A stretch of DNA of 64,000 nt from CAZQFV01 sp964592645 (GCA_964592645.1 CAZQFV010000012.1:42827-106826); one strand, 5' to 3'; positions 32,338-41,290 are shown, counted from the first letter of the stretch. Notes: generated by a model from the letters alone, not told the origin. A program made the numbers and translations.

Positions 32338-33909
32338 CTACGGCAGTTCCCCCTGCCTACGCTCCACCTCGCGCACCACCTCCTCCTGCACCGCCGGGTC
32401 GGCCAAGTAGCCCCGTTGCAGCAGCAGGATGCCGTCGCGCCAGTAGCGCACCCCATAGTCGGTGGCCCAGAGGGGGTCGACGCCCGTCCGCGGCCGGCCG
32501 AGCACCCGAAGCAGCGGATCATAGTCCGACGCCGCGGCCGGTGGGCCGGCCCACAGGTCCAGGAGGATGTACTCTGCCCGCCAGGACTCCCAGTAGGGAA
32601 AGAAGTAGATCTCCTGCCGGTGGGCAAAGTGCGGGGCCAGCGTGCTCCCGGCCGCCAGGGGGGCCTGGGGGGGGACGAGGGCGGCGGCCTCGCGGAAGGC
32701 GGCCTGGTTGGGCGGCGCTTCCGGCCGGCCGACCGCGTACAGTCCCGGCCCCGCCACCGGCTTCCACCAAGGGAAATCCCACAGCAGCGCGCCGGCCGTC
32801 CCCAGGAGGAGGAGCAGGGCCAGGGCCAGGCGCACGGCCGCTTGGGGCGACGCATGCGCCGTCCCTACAGGGCCTACGATCCGCCGCAAGGGGCGCAGTA
32901 GCCACCCCTCCGCCCGGTGGAACCCCACCGCCGCCGCCCAGAAGAGAAAGGGGATCAGCGGCGCGGTGTACTGGTAATAGATCGTGCTGTGTGGCAGGCA
33001 GCGCGAGAAAAAGGCCGGGGCAACCGCCGGGAGCAGCGGCAGGAGCAGCAGGGGCGCCGCCAACGGCAAGAAGGCCAGCGGCAGGAGCAGGCGCGGCAGG
33101 AAGGTGGCCTTGTAGCCCACCAGCCCGGCCCAGGAGGCGGCGATCGCCCCCGCCGGGTCGCGCAGCAGGCCCAGCAGCGCCGCGCCGTACGAGGGCCCCA
33201 GGTGCGGGAAGCAGGATTGAAAGGTGTCGGAGGGCGCGCCGCGCAGGTGCGGCATCACCAGGCCCATCCCCAGGAGCGACCAGGCCAGCCCGATGATCGC
33301 CCACTGCCCGGCCAGGCGGCGCTCCACCCCTTTGCCGCGCAGCGCCCAGACCAGGCCCAGGCCGGCGATGGCCAGCCCGGCCTCCTCGCGGCAGAGCAGG
33401 GCCAGGAGCAGGAAGAGCGAGGCCCAGGCCGGCCGGCCGGCCCGCCACTTCCACAGCGCCGCCAGCAGCAGCGGCGCCACCAGCGCCTCGGCGTGAAAGT
33501 CGAAGCGCACCATAAAGCCCAACGCCGGGTAGAGCAGGTAGACCAGGGCGAACAGCAGCCCCAACCGTTCGTCCTCCGTCTCCTCGCGCGCCAGGCGGAA
33601 GACCGGATAGGCCCCCAGCGCCAGCGCCGCCGCCTGGAAGGCCAGCAGCAGGCGCACATCGGGCCAGATCCAGTAGAGCGGGGCCAGGAGGGCCAGGATC
33701 AGCGAGAGATGGTCGGCCAGGTAGTTGCGGACCTCGATGGAAGAGGCGAACGGCCGGCCCTGGGAGGTGTTCCAGACCACCTGGTCCTGGATGGCCAGGT
33801 CCAGCGTGGTCGACTGGCGGTCCATGTGGCGGGCGATGCTGTAGGCGGCCGCCCCTGCCGCAAAGAGAACGATCATCGCCCAAAGGATGTACAGGGCTCG
33901 CCGGTTCAT
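32338..33909 (-). CDS. DUF2079-type polytopic membrane protein
   Basis: This 523-residue membrane protein has about nine hydrophobic helices. It starts at the ATG at 33909 in a 4-base overlap with the preceding glycosyltransferase-like gene. It has the DUF2079 pattern: the MDRQSTTLDLAIQDQVVWNT loop after the first helix, DHLSLILALLAPLYWI, FDFHAEALVAPLLLAALW, then CREEAGLAI. A large C-terminal extracellular portion completes it. The family resembles lipid-linked-sugar glycosyltransferases of the GT-C type, with an acidic first loop. No catalytic activity is shown. Confidence 0.82.
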   Translation of the reverse strand: MNRRALYILWAMIVLFAAGAAAYSIARHMDRQSTTLDLAIQDQVVWNTSQGRPFASSIEVRNYLADHLSLILALLAPLYWIWPDVRLLLAFQAAALALGAYPVFRLAREETEDERLGLLFALVYLLYPALGFMVRFDFHAEALVAPLLLAALWKWRAGRPAWASLFLLLALLCREEAGLAIAGLGLVWALRGKGVERRLAGQWAIIGLAWSLLGMGLVMPHLRGAPSDTFQSCFPHLGPSYGAALLGLLRDPAGAIAASWAGLVGYKATFLPRLLLPLAFLPLAAPLLLLPLLPAVAPAFFSRCLPHSTIYYQYTAPLIPFLFWAAAVGFHRAEGWLLRPLRRIVGPVGTAHASPQAAVRLALALLLLLGTAGALLWDFPWWKPVAGPGLYAVGRPEAPPNQAAFREAAALVPPQAPLAAGSTLAPHFAHRQEIYFFPYWESWRAEYILLDLWAGPPAAASDYDPLLRVLGRPRTGVDPLWATDYGVRYWRDGILLLQRGYLADPAVQEEVVREVERRQGELP

Positions 33910-35489
33910 GGCCCTCCCTCCCCCGCCCACTCGTAGACCAACCATCCCCCCGGCCCGACCGTTCCTGCCGGGCGATAGTGGGAGGCGATGTACGCCCAGA
34001 CTGGCTCCATCTCCGGCAACAGGCCGTAGGTGGCGTCGGGCGAGACCCAGCCTTCCCGTCGGGCCGCATCCAGCGGTGGGGTGATCCGGCTCGTCGGTGA
34101 CGTGTCGATGATCAAACGGGGCGGGTCCGCCTGCAGATCGCCGAGAAACTCGGCCGCCAACGCCGCGTTGCCGTAGCCGCGCGAGATGAGCGGCGACAGG
34201 TTGATGAAGCGCGTTGGGCAGCGCCGCCGGGTCACAAAGTTGAGGCTGAGCTCGTTGCCCCACAGCAGCACCGCCTCCGACGGCATCGTCTGCCGGCGGA
34301 TGTGGGCCACAACCTCGCGCGCAGAGTCGCCCAGGTCGACGGCGTCGATCCTGACCATGGCCCGCACCGGCCCCCGCAACAGCAGCACGTTGGCTCCCAG
34401 GAGCAGGGCCATAAGGCCGGCGATGAGCCCCCACCTCTGCTTCCCGGCCTGGAACATCTGCAGCCGGGGAAACAGCAGGCCGGTGGTGAGAGCATGGATG
34501 AGAAAGCCCGTCAGCAGGATGAACACGGGCAGCCAGGCCAGGGCATAGTGCAGATAGGTGCGGCCGGAAGGGGCAAAGACCAGGAGTTCGACCGGGACAT
34601 CCAGCAGAAGCACCAGGAGCAGCGGTCGAAAGCCTGCGACCCGGTCCGGCGCCGCGCAAAGGGCACGCCAGCCTGCCGCCCAGCCGGCCAAGGCCATGGT
34701 CGAGATGCCGGCAAGGGCAACCAGGCCAAAGGCCAGGGCGCGGAGGCGGTCCGCCGGGGCCGCGCCCGAATAGACCAGGTTGTAGCGGAAGGCGACCTCC
34801 CACAGGTCGCCCAGCGCCCGGTGGGCGGCGAAGAATCCGGCCACGAGCAGAAAGACGACGGCTGCGCCGGCCGCCATCGTCGCCAACGGCTCCAGGAGCC
34901 GGCGCCAGCGGCGGCGGGGCAGATGCGTGAACAAGAGATAGATCCCCAAGGCCAGCCACAGTCCCACCAGGTTCTGCCGCATGAAGAAGACGAGCCCCGC
35001 CGCGACCCCGATGGCGACGCCGCGCCAGCCATAGCGACCGCGTGCTTCGGCCTGCCCAAAGAGGTACAGCGCCGCGGCCTGCAGCGGCAGGGCATACTCC
35101 TCGGTGAAGTTGCCTCCTTCCAGTGCCAGGGACAGGCCGATCACCCCCATGAGCAAGCTCAGAAAGGCCGGCAGCATCCCCCAGGGTTGGTACATCAGCG
35201 ACCACAGGAGCGCCACCAGCAGGCCGATGGCGGCGAACTCGAGCAACCATACCCCCCACGACGACCCGCCGGCCAACCCGAGGGCTAAGGCGTTGAGGTA
35301 GTAGACCACGGGGGGCTTGTGGTCCCAGAGGTCGCGGTAGGGGAGTTTGCCGGCCAGAATCTGCTGCCCCATGTAGAGGAACATCCCCGAATCCCGGGCC
35401 GGGATCTCGCGCCAGAGCGGCGAGTTGGGGAGGAGGACCTCGGCGACAAGCAAAATCAGCAAGAGCAAGGGAAGTAGGGGCTTGATCAT
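33906..35489 (-). CDS. GT-C-type (ArnT/PMT-like) membrane glycosyltransferase
   Basis: This 527-residue protein starts at the ATG at 35489 (a poor ribosome site). About eleven membrane helices carry the GT-C first-loop motif REIPARDSGMFLYMGQQIL (acidic residues before the second helix) and LPYRDLWDHKPPVVYYLNAL, the pattern of PMT/ArnT mannosyl- and arabinosyltransferases. The C-terminal ~140 residues are extracellular. Such enzymes move sugars from polyprenyl-phosphate donors onto lipids or proteins outside the cell. It is coupled to the DUF2079 gene downstream. Confidence 0.8.
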   Translation of the reverse strand: MIKPLLPLLLLILLVAEVLLPNSPLWREIPARDSGMFLYMGQQILAGKLPYRDLWDHKPPVVYYLNALALGLAGGSSWGVWLLEFAAIGLLVALLWSLMYQPWGMLPAFLSLLMGVIGLSLALEGGNFTEEYALPLQAAALYLFGQAEARGRYGWRGVAIGVAAGLVFFMRQNLVGLWLALGIYLLFTHLPRRRWRRLLEPLATMAAGAAVVFLLVAGFFAAHRALGDLWEVAFRYNLVYSGAAPADRLRALAFGLVALAGISTMALAGWAAGWRALCAAPDRVAGFRPLLLVLLLDVPVELLVFAPSGRTYLHYALAWLPVFILLTGFLIHALTTGLLFPRLQMFQAGKQRWGLIAGLMALLLGANVLLLRGPVRAMVRIDAVDLGDSAREVVAHIRRQTMPSEAVLLWGNELSLNFVTRRRCPTRFINLSPLISRGYGNAALAAEFLGDLQADPPRLIIDTSPTSRITPPLDAARREGWVSPDATYGLLPEMEPVWAYIASHYRPAGTVGPGGWLVYEWAGEGGP

Positions 35490-35514
35490 CGGCGGTGCCT
35501 TTTGTCTGTCCAAT

Positions 35515-36663
35515 CTACCACACCCCGCCCCAGTGGGCAAAGGCGATCACACTGAACGCCTGCACCGTCAGCCCCAGCCAGCGCCAGGCGAACCAGGTCG
35601 GCCGGCGGCGGCGCAGGATCTCGCCCAGCAAGATAAAGGCAGGAAAGACCATCAGCACGTAGCGGTGCATGCTTACGATCACACCCTGGTCGTCCACCTT
35701 GGACATCGACAGAAGCAGCACCAGGAAGCCATAGGTCCAGTACGGCGCGGGGACCTTTTTCAGGCCGGCCAGCAGCGGCAGGCCGACGAGGCCGATGGAC
35801 AGCAGGTTAAAGAGCACGTACACGCCCGTCTTGCTCAAGTTGCGCAGCCCTTCCCAGACCGCCATCCAGGGCCAGGCCCAATGCAGCCCCCAACTGGACT
35901 GCAGCGCCGTCCAAAAGGGGCCGTGCTGTACAAAGAGGCTGGCGTAGCCCGCGTAGAGCAGGGTGGCTGCCGGGATCAGGGCCAGGGGCAGAAGCGACTT
36001 CAGGCTGTGCCGGCCCAGGAACCAGGCCAGGAGAAAGGCCGGAAAGAGGAGCAGCCCATGGGGGCGCGTAAGCGCGGCCAGCGCGCCCAACAGCCCGGCG
36101 CCAAGCCATTTCCCCTTCCGCCAACAGAGAAAAGCCCCCACCGCCATAGCGAGAAAGAGCGACTCGGTGTAGGGCATCACCAGGAAAAAGGCCGTGGGGA
36201 AGGCGACGAGCGCCTCCAGGGCCGACCGGGCCGCGCCCGTCCCACGCTCCTCTTCGGCCAGGCGGAAGAAGATTACCAGGAAGGCCGCCGCGGCCAGGTT
36301 GGCCACCAGCAGCCCGGCCCACAGGTAGCGCCCGCCCAACAGCCAGGCAGCGCCGCGCACCAGCAGCGGGTAGAGCGGGAAGAAGGCCACGCTGCCGTCG
36401 CCGGGGCGGTAGCCCGCCTGGGCGATGCCCAGGTACCAGGTGGCGTCCCAGCGCAGCCAGCCCTCCAGCCAAGGGGAAAACTGCTCGCCGGGGGTGGGCA
36501 CGAAGCCGTGCAGGTAGGGAGAGTCGAGCGGCAAGGGGGGAATAGGGAACAGCACCTGGGCCAGCATGCCCCAGGCCAGCACAAAGAGCCGCAGGAAGAG
36601 AAAGGCCGCCAGGCCATGGAGCAAGGCTCGCTTCCAGGGGTTAGGGCCGCCGCCGGTAGACAA
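35515..36663 (-). CDS. PIG-V-like mannosyltransferase family membrane protein
   Basis: This 382-residue polytopic protein resembles GPI mannosyltransferase 2 (PIG-V) and its bacterial homologues. The first loop carries WLRWDATWYLGIAQAGY, and SVAFFPLYPLLVRGAAWLLGG follows. FPTAFFLVMPYTESLFLAMA is near residue 160, and the late VDDQGVIVSMHRYVLMVFPAF is typical. It starts at TTG 36663 with GGAGG seven bases upstream and overlaps the previous gene by 23 bases. It is probably a GT-C enzyme using a polyprenyl-phosphate sugar for a surface glycan. Confidence 0.82.
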   Translation of the reverse strand: MSTGGGPNPWKRALLHGLAAFLFLRLFVLAWGMLAQVLFPIPPLPLDSPYLHGFVPTPGEQFSPWLEGWLRWDATWYLGIAQAGYRPGDGSVAFFPLYPLLVRGAAWLLGGRYLWAGLLVANLAAAAFLVIFFRLAEEERGTGAARSALEALVAFPTAFFLVMPYTESLFLAMAVGAFLCWRKGKWLGAGLLGALAALTRPHGLLLFPAFLLAWFLGRHSLKSLLPLALIPAATLLYAGYASLFVQHGPFWTALQSSWGLHWAWPWMAVWEGLRNLSKTGVYVLFNLLSIGLVGLPLLAGLKKVPAPYWTYGFLVLLLSMSKVDDQGVIVSMHRYVLMVFPAFILLGEILRRRRPTWFAWRWLGLTVQAFSVIAFAHWGGVW

Positions 36664-38128
36664 CGGTGTCCTCCTGGGCGTTCTCGTAGACCAGCTCCCA
36701 CTGCGGCGAGTCCTGGACCTGGAAAACCAGGCCGGACTGGTGGGCGCAGTTCAGCAGCAGCGTCTGGATGCCGTAACGCTCCAGCAGCTCCTGGTAGCCC
36801 GGCCGGCCGGCCGACAGATGGAAGTAGTCGTCCCAGATGGCTCCCGGGTAAAGCTCGATGCGCGGGTCGATAAAGACGCGGTACCCCGGCGCGAGGCGCC
36901 AGAGGAGGTATGAACCGCTCTCCATCTGGTGAAAGATGGGGCCGGGCAGGCCCTCCTGGAGCACGAACTCGGCCGTCTGCCGCGGCGTGTCCTGGGCGTA
37001 GAACCCCTGCAGGTTGGCCGGGAGCGGCAGGTACACCTTGACCCAGGGCAGGGCCAGGACGACCAGGAGGGCCACCAGCGCCAGGATCGCCGCGTTCAGG
37101 GCCGGGCGGGAGGGCGGTTCGGGCGGCTCCTGGGCCACGGCCAGGGCCCGGGCCAGCAGCGGCGCCAGGGCCAGGCCGTACCACAACAGGTTGCGTACCC
37201 CGCCCAAGGATAGCCAGGCCAGCGCCAGGAAGAGCAGGAGGTCGGTGGGGTCGGGGAAGCGGCGGCGCCAGGCGAAGAGCAGCGGGTAGCCGGCCGCGGT
37301 GAGGAGGAAGATGGCGCTCGTGCCAGCCTCGGTGCCGATGGGCTGCCATTCGGAGATAAAGCTGCGGATGGCCGGGTTGCTCCAGATGCCCAGCACGTAG
37401 CGCAGGATGCCCGGCCCCACGGGGTTGGCCAGGACGGCCACGGCGGCCAGCGCCGTGGATAGCGCCAGCCAGCCCAGGCGGCGCCAGGGGAGCACGGGGA
37501 AAGGCCGGCCGGGCAGGACGCGCTTCAGCGCCTCGCCCAGGAGGTTGATCGCCAGCAGGGCCAGACCGGTGACAAAGGCGCCGTGCAGGTTGGCCCACAG
37601 GGCCACGAGCAGGGGAACCGCCCAGAGGGGGCTCCGGCGGCCCAGGCGGAAGCGGTCCACGACGACGTACAGGGCCACAAAGAGCAGCACGGAAAAGGTC
37701 TGCGGCCGCACCGCCCAGTTGCCGGCCGAGACCACCATGGCGGCGAAGGTGGCCCCCACGGCCAGGCGGGCGCTGCCGCCGACGGCCCGGCAGTGCCACA
37801 ACAGGAGGGCGTAGGCCGCGGTCAGGAGGAGGGCGTTGACCAGGATCACCAGGCCGGCCCCACCGGCATGGTAGAGCAGGGCCAGGAAGACGCCGGCCAG
37901 CCAGCCCTGGTAGATAAAGGGCCGCCCGGGGACGGTGTAGGAAAAAAGGTCCTGCCTCGGCACCTGGCCCGTCTGCAGGACAACCTCGCCCATCTTGACA
38001 TGCCACCAAAAATCGGGCTGGTAGATCGGCTGGACGACCAGCGCGGCCAGGAGCAGCGCCAGGAGCACAAAAATCCACAGGCTCCGCAGGCTATGGAGTG
38101 GCGAGGAGCGCAGCCAGGCTTTGACCAT
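36641..38128 (-). CDS. polytopic membrane protein, GT-C-like, paralogue of 39607-41121
   Basis: This 495-residue protein with about eleven helices and an extracellular C-terminal domain has the motif QPDFWWHVKMGEVVLQ in the first loop. The same motif, with a closely similar context, occurs in the gene at 39607-41121 (DTDFWWHLRTGQWIVE). Other shared parts are IYQGWLA/IAHSWLA, VRPQTFSV/ARPNTVSL and the C-terminal FIDxRxxLYxxxIxxxY. The acidic first loop fits GT-C transferases. It heads the 38128-to-32338 run of four overlapping or closely spaced membrane protein genes. Confidence 0.75.
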   Translation of the reverse strand: MVKAWLRSSPLHSLRSLWIFVLLALLLAALVVQPIYQPDFWWHVKMGEVVLQTGQVPRQDLFSYTVPGRPFIYQGWLAGVFLALLYHAGGAGLVILVNALLLTAAYALLLWHCRAVGGSARLAVGATFAAMVVSAGNWAVRPQTFSVLLFVALYVVVDRFRLGRRSPLWAVPLLVALWANLHGAFVTGLALLAINLLGEALKRVLPGRPFPVLPWRRLGWLALSTALAAVAVLANPVGPGILRYVLGIWSNPAIRSFISEWQPIGTEAGTSAIFLLTAAGYPLLFAWRRRFPDPTDLLLFLALAWLSLGGVRNLLWYGLALAPLLARALAVAQEPPEPPSRPALNAAILALVALLVVLALPWVKVYLPLPANLQGFYAQDTPRQTAEFVLQEGLPGPIFHQMESGSYLLWRLAPGYRVFIDPRIELYPGAIWDDYFHLSAGRPGYQELLERYGIQTLLLNCAHQSGLVFQVQDSPQWELVYENAQEDTVVYRRRP

Positions 38129-38142
38129 GGGATAGCAAGAGA

Positions 38143-38176
38143 GAGGGCCTCTTCACTTCCTAGTGAAGAGGCCCTC
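38143..38176 (-). terminator. terminator hairpin behind the Flp pilin gene
   Basis: A perfect 14-bp stem, GAGGGCCTCTTCAC (38143-38156) with GTGAAGAGGCCCTC (38163-38176), closes a 6-base loop. It lies 33 bases behind the pilin stop. The T-run is weak (TCTCTCTTG). Confidence 0.75.
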
Positions 38177-38208
38177 CGGCTAGAGCCTTTTGGCCGTGTA
38201 CGCTGCGA

Positions 38209-38364
38209 TTACCGCAGGCTGTTGTACACGCTGCCAAAGATGGCGCTGATTCGCGGACCCAGCAGGACGAGGACGGCAATGACGACGACTGCGATCAGGA
38301 AGAGGATCAGTGCGTACTCGACCAGGCCCTGGCCTTTCTCGTGAGCAAAGAACCGGCGCAGCAT
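38209..38364 (-). CDS. flp: Flp/Fap-type type IVb pilin
   Basis: This 51-residue protein starts at the ATG at 38364 with AAGGAGG upstream. It has a short basic head (MLRRFFAHEK), the processing and pilin motif GQGLVEYALIL with the conserved Glu-Tyr at residues 16-17, and a long hydrophobic helix ending in a small polar tail. This is the Flp pilin pattern cleaved by TadV/PilD-type peptidases. It carries its own strong promoter and a 14-bp terminator, so it is a high-level monocistronic unit. No tad assembly genes are present in this window. Confidence 0.9.
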   Translation of the reverse strand: MLRRFFAHEKGQGLVEYALILFLIAVVVIAVLVLLGPRISAIFGSVYNSLR

Positions 38365-38425
38365 TTGTATTCACCTCCTTTTCTGAAGTCTCGATCCCCC
38401 ACGAGGAACGGGAACCGGCAGCACC

Positions 38426-38453
38426 ATTATACCACAAAAAGCGGGTTCGTCAA
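38426..38453 (-). promoter_or_regulatory. flp pilin promoter
   Basis: On the minus strand TTGACG (38453-38448) and TATAAT (38431-38426) are 16 bases apart, with TTTGTGG before the -10 element. It sits between the flp and kinase genes and drives flp. Confidence 0.75.
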
Positions 38454-38466
38454 TAGCCTTCTGGTA

Positions 38467-39570
38467 CTAACTTGGCGTAGTACCCCCCTCCAAGGGAATG
38501 GTGGCCACGACGCGCGTGCCCTTGCCGGGCGTGCTCTCGATGGTCAGACGCCCCTTCAGGAGCTTTTCCACACGCTGGCGCATATTGGCCACCCCCATCA
38601 TGCGGCGGGTGCCGCGGCGCTGGGCCTCCTCCATCTCGGCGACGTTGAAGCCGACGCCGTCGTCCTCCACGGCCACGGTGACCTTGCGATCCTCGATCTC
38701 CAGGGCCACACGGGCATGGGGAGCATGGGCGTGCTTGGCGATGTTGGTCAGGGCCTCCTGGATCACGCGGAAGAGCGAGATCTCCAGGTGCTTGGGCAGG
38801 CGGCTCTCGCTGCCCTGCAGCACAAAGTTCGTGCCGATGTTGTTGCGCTCGCCAAAGTCCTGCAGATAGCGCCGCAGGGTGGGCACCAGGCCCAGGTCGT
38901 CCAGGATCATCGGCCGCACGTCAAAGATAAAGCGGCGCATCTCCTGCAGGGTATGGTGGATGGTGGCTTTCAGCCCGGCCAGCTCCGTCTTGGCCTCCTC
39001 GGGGTCCTTGTCGATAAAGCGCTCGCAGACCTCGGCCTGGAGCACGAGGTTGGACATGGTCTGCGTTGGGCCGTCGTGGATCTGCTGGGAGATGCGCTGG
39101 CGCTCCTCCTCCTGAGCCTGGATGATCTTGGAGATGAGCTCTTGCTCGGCGGCGGCCATGTCTCCGCCGGCCGCCTCGGCCGACCTGGCGGCGGAGACAT
39201 CCTGGGCCGCCAACTCGGCCAGGAGGCCGACGATGCGCTGCAACTCTTTCTGCCGCTCCTGCAAGAGGCGTTGCCGGGTCTGTTGCTGCTCCAACTGGGT
39301 GCGCATCATGTACAGGCGCATTTGCACCTCGTGCAGCGAACCATAGAACTGGCGGATGTCGTTGCGTGAATAGCTCTCCAGGTTCAGCTCCATCTCGCGC
39401 AGCCGGCTGGACAGGGAAAGCTCGCGCTGGGCCAGGCGGTCCACCTCGGCCGTGTTCTGCGGGATGACCACGCCGATCTCGTTGAGCTCGCGCTTGATCT
39501 GCTCCAGGTCCCCCTGCAGCTGCTGCAGCAGCGCCTGGATGCGTGCCGACACTTCCTGCATCTGTTCCAT
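38467..39570 (-). CDS. DegS-like cytoplasmic sensor histidine kinase
   Basis: This 367-residue protein has a long N-terminal coiled coil (residues ~1-120, Gln/Glu/Leu/Arg) and a HisKA_3 dimerisation helix EEERQRISQQIHDGPTQTMS, with the phospho-acceptor His near residue 164. The HATPase_c domain shows VIQEALTNIAKHAHA, DDGVGFN and GVANMRQRVEKLLKG. No membrane segment or sensor domain is visible, as in Bacillus DegS. A response regulator gene is not adjacent, so this is an orphan kinase here. The start is uncertain (ATG 39570 chosen). Confidence 0.88.
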   Translation of the reverse strand: MEQMQEVSARIQALLQQLQGDLEQIKRELNEIGVVIPQNTAEVDRLAQRELSLSSRLREMELNLESYSRNDIRQFYGSLHEVQMRLYMMRTQLEQQQTRQRLLQERQKELQRIVGLLAELAAQDVSAARSAEAAGGDMAAAEQELISKIIQAQEEERQRISQQIHDGPTQTMSNLVLQAEVCERFIDKDPEEAKTELAGLKATIHHTLQEMRRFIFDVRPMILDDLGLVPTLRRYLQDFGERNNIGTNFVLQGSESRLPKHLEISLFRVIQEALTNIAKHAHAPHARVALEIEDRKVTVAVEDDGVGFNVAEMEEAQRRGTRRMMGVANMRQRVEKLLKGRLTIESTPGKGTRVVATIPLEGGTTPS

Positions 39571-39606
39571 CTCTTTCTCCTGCGCTAAATGCCGGGGTCG
39601 CGGCCT

Positions 39607-41121
39607 TCAAGGGACCCGCCGGAAGACGGCGGCGGCATCGTCCAGATAGACCGGTTGCCACGCTGCGCTGGCCGTCAGCACGGCGGCCAGGGGCTCCTGG
39701 CGTCCACAGATGACGGCATCGACCCGGTGCGAGGCCAGCACATCGGACCAGTTGGGCGCGGCCTGGGAAGCCTGCCAGTACTGGGCAAAGATGGTGTCCC
39801 CATAGAGGTCGGCCCGGCCGTCGATAAAGACCAGGTAATCGGGATAGAGCTTCCAGATAATGTAGCCGCCCCAGTTGTAGCTGTTGAACATACGCTCCGG
39901 GCGCAATGCCTGCAGCGCGCGCACCGCCTGCTGCAGGGAGGCGCTCTCGCCGGTGAAACCGTGGTTCCGGCCCCAGGAGGCGTACTCGTAGCCCACAGCG
40001 GCCAGGAGCAGCAACGCCAGCAGCAAGGTAGCGCCGTACCAGGCGAAGCGCGTGCGCTTGTCCGGCAGGCGCCAGGCACCGCGGCGGATGCCGGCCGGCC
40101 GGGGGGCCAGCCCCTGGCCCATGGCGCCGGCGATGGAAAAGGCCAGGAGGGGGATGGCGATGCCAGCGGCGCGGATGGCGGAGAGGGAGAGGCCCAGGAA
40201 GAGGAGCAGGGTCAACGTCTCGGCCGGCCCCATGCCGGCCCGTCGCCAGGCCAGGGCGGCGACCAGCCCCAGGAGGAGCAGGGCCAGCAGGAGGTTGCTG
40301 GGCTGGTGAAAGTCGGGAGAGAGCCACTCGCCGACATAGGCGGTATGTAGCGTGATACCGCCCAGGTAGTAGGTGAAGGGGTAAAGGAGCAGGCGCGGGC
40401 CGTAGGGATTGAGAAGGACGGCCGGGACGCAGAGCAGGGAAAAGAGGCCCAAACGCAGCCAACGCCGGCGCTCCAGCGGCACCGGGTCGGGCCAGGGCCG
40501 GCCGGCCAGGAACTCGCCGACAAAGAGCGCCGCCAGCAAAAAGAGGCCATAGATAAAGCCCGAGTGCAGGTTGGCCCAGAGGAGAAAGAGCGGCGGCAGC
40601 AGCCACAGCCGGTCGCGCCCATGCCACTTGAACTGGTACCACAGGTAGAGGAGCACGGTGATCAACACCAGGCTGACCGTGTTGGGCCGGGCCAGCCAAA
40701 ACTTGCTGGAGGCCAAGGTGACCGCCAGGAGCAGCGCCAGCGGGCCCCATAGCCGCGGCCAACGCTCCCAAAGCATCTTGAACAACAGCAGCGCGCTGCC
40801 CACCTGCAGCAGCGAGCGCAGCAGCAGCAAGGAGAACGGCCCGATGTAGCGGTAGAGCAGATACATGCCGACTTCCGCCAGCCAGGAGTGGGCGATCCAG
40901 GGCTGGCCCTGCATGGTGTGGGAGAATGGATCGGTGTAGGGGATGCGGCCCTCCTCGACAATCCATTGGCCGGTGCGCAGGTGCCACCAAAAGTCGGTGT
41001 CGATCACCCGGTTCTGCAGAGAAAGGGCCAGGAGCAGGATGAAGAAAAGCACGACGACCGAGATCTGGGGCCGGATCTCGTCCCACCAATGTTCTCCGGA
41101 TGGGGCCGCTGCCGTGGCCAT
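39607..41121 (-). CDS. polytopic membrane protein, GT-C-like, paralogue of 36641-38128
   Basis: This 504-residue protein has about eleven helices, DTDFWWHLRTGQWIVEEG in the first loop and an extracellular C-terminal domain (LVFIDGRADLYGDTIFAQYW). It is clearly paralogous to the protein at 36641-38128. I chose the ATG at 41121 (weak AGG ribosome sites) over the GTG four codons upstream. It has a TTGCGT-18-TATAAT promoter. The flp and kinase genes lie between the two paralogues. Confidence 0.75.
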   Translation of the reverse strand: MATAAAPSGEHWWDEIRPQISVVVLFFILLLALSLQNRVIDTDFWWHLRTGQWIVEEGRIPYTDPFSHTMQGQPWIAHSWLAEVGMYLLYRYIGPFSLLLLRSLLQVGSALLLFKMLWERWPRLWGPLALLLAVTLASSKFWLARPNTVSLVLITVLLYLWYQFKWHGRDRLWLLPPLFLLWANLHSGFIYGLFLLAALFVGEFLAGRPWPDPVPLERRRWLRLGLFSLLCVPAVLLNPYGPRLLLYPFTYYLGGITLHTAYVGEWLSPDFHQPSNLLLALLLLGLVAALAWRRAGMGPAETLTLLLFLGLSLSAIRAAGIAIPLLAFSIAGAMGQGLAPRPAGIRRGAWRLPDKRTRFAWYGATLLLALLLLAAVGYEYASWGRNHGFTGESASLQQAVRALQALRPERMFNSYNWGGYIIWKLYPDYLVFIDGRADLYGDTIFAQYWQASQAAPNWSDVLASHRVDAVICGRQEPLAAVLTASAAWQPVYLDDAAAVFRRVP

Positions 41122-41157
41122 GCTCGACCTCACCTATCTGCGCCGCCGTGTGGAAAC

Positions 41158-41187
41158 ATTATAGCACAGGAGGGCGGAGCGACGCAA
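41158..41187 (-). promoter_or_regulatory. promoter of the 39607-41121 membrane protein gene
   Basis: On the minus strand TTGCGT (41187-41182) and TATAAT (41163-41158) are 18 bases apart, with CTGTGC before the -10 element. Confidence 0.6.
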
Positions 41188-41290
41188 ACACACCGCGCCC
41201 GCACCGGGGCCCGGGACGGTCGTGCAGGAGCAGGCCCAGCCAGAGGACAAGCGCGCCGGCGAAACCAAACCACAGCAGGAAGGCCGACAT
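41159..41290 (-). CDS. possible small single-helix membrane protein
   Basis: A 43-residue ORF starts 16 bases behind the M20 stop with GGGGGCGC upstream. It has one clear membrane helix (FLLWFGFAGALVLWLGLLL) and a short basic tail. Its end overlaps the -10 element of the next promoter. It may be a real membrane microprotein or chance. No homologue can be named. Confidence 0.4.
   Translation of the reverse strand: MSAFLLWFGFAGALVLWLGLLLHDRPGPRCGRGVFASLRPPVL

Noticed and set aside
32338..35259. A 973-codon fused reading of the DUF2079 gene
   Set aside because: The upstream half is antisense-like low-complexity sequence inside the neighbouring gene. The ATG at 33909 with ribosome site and 4-base overlap is the natural start.
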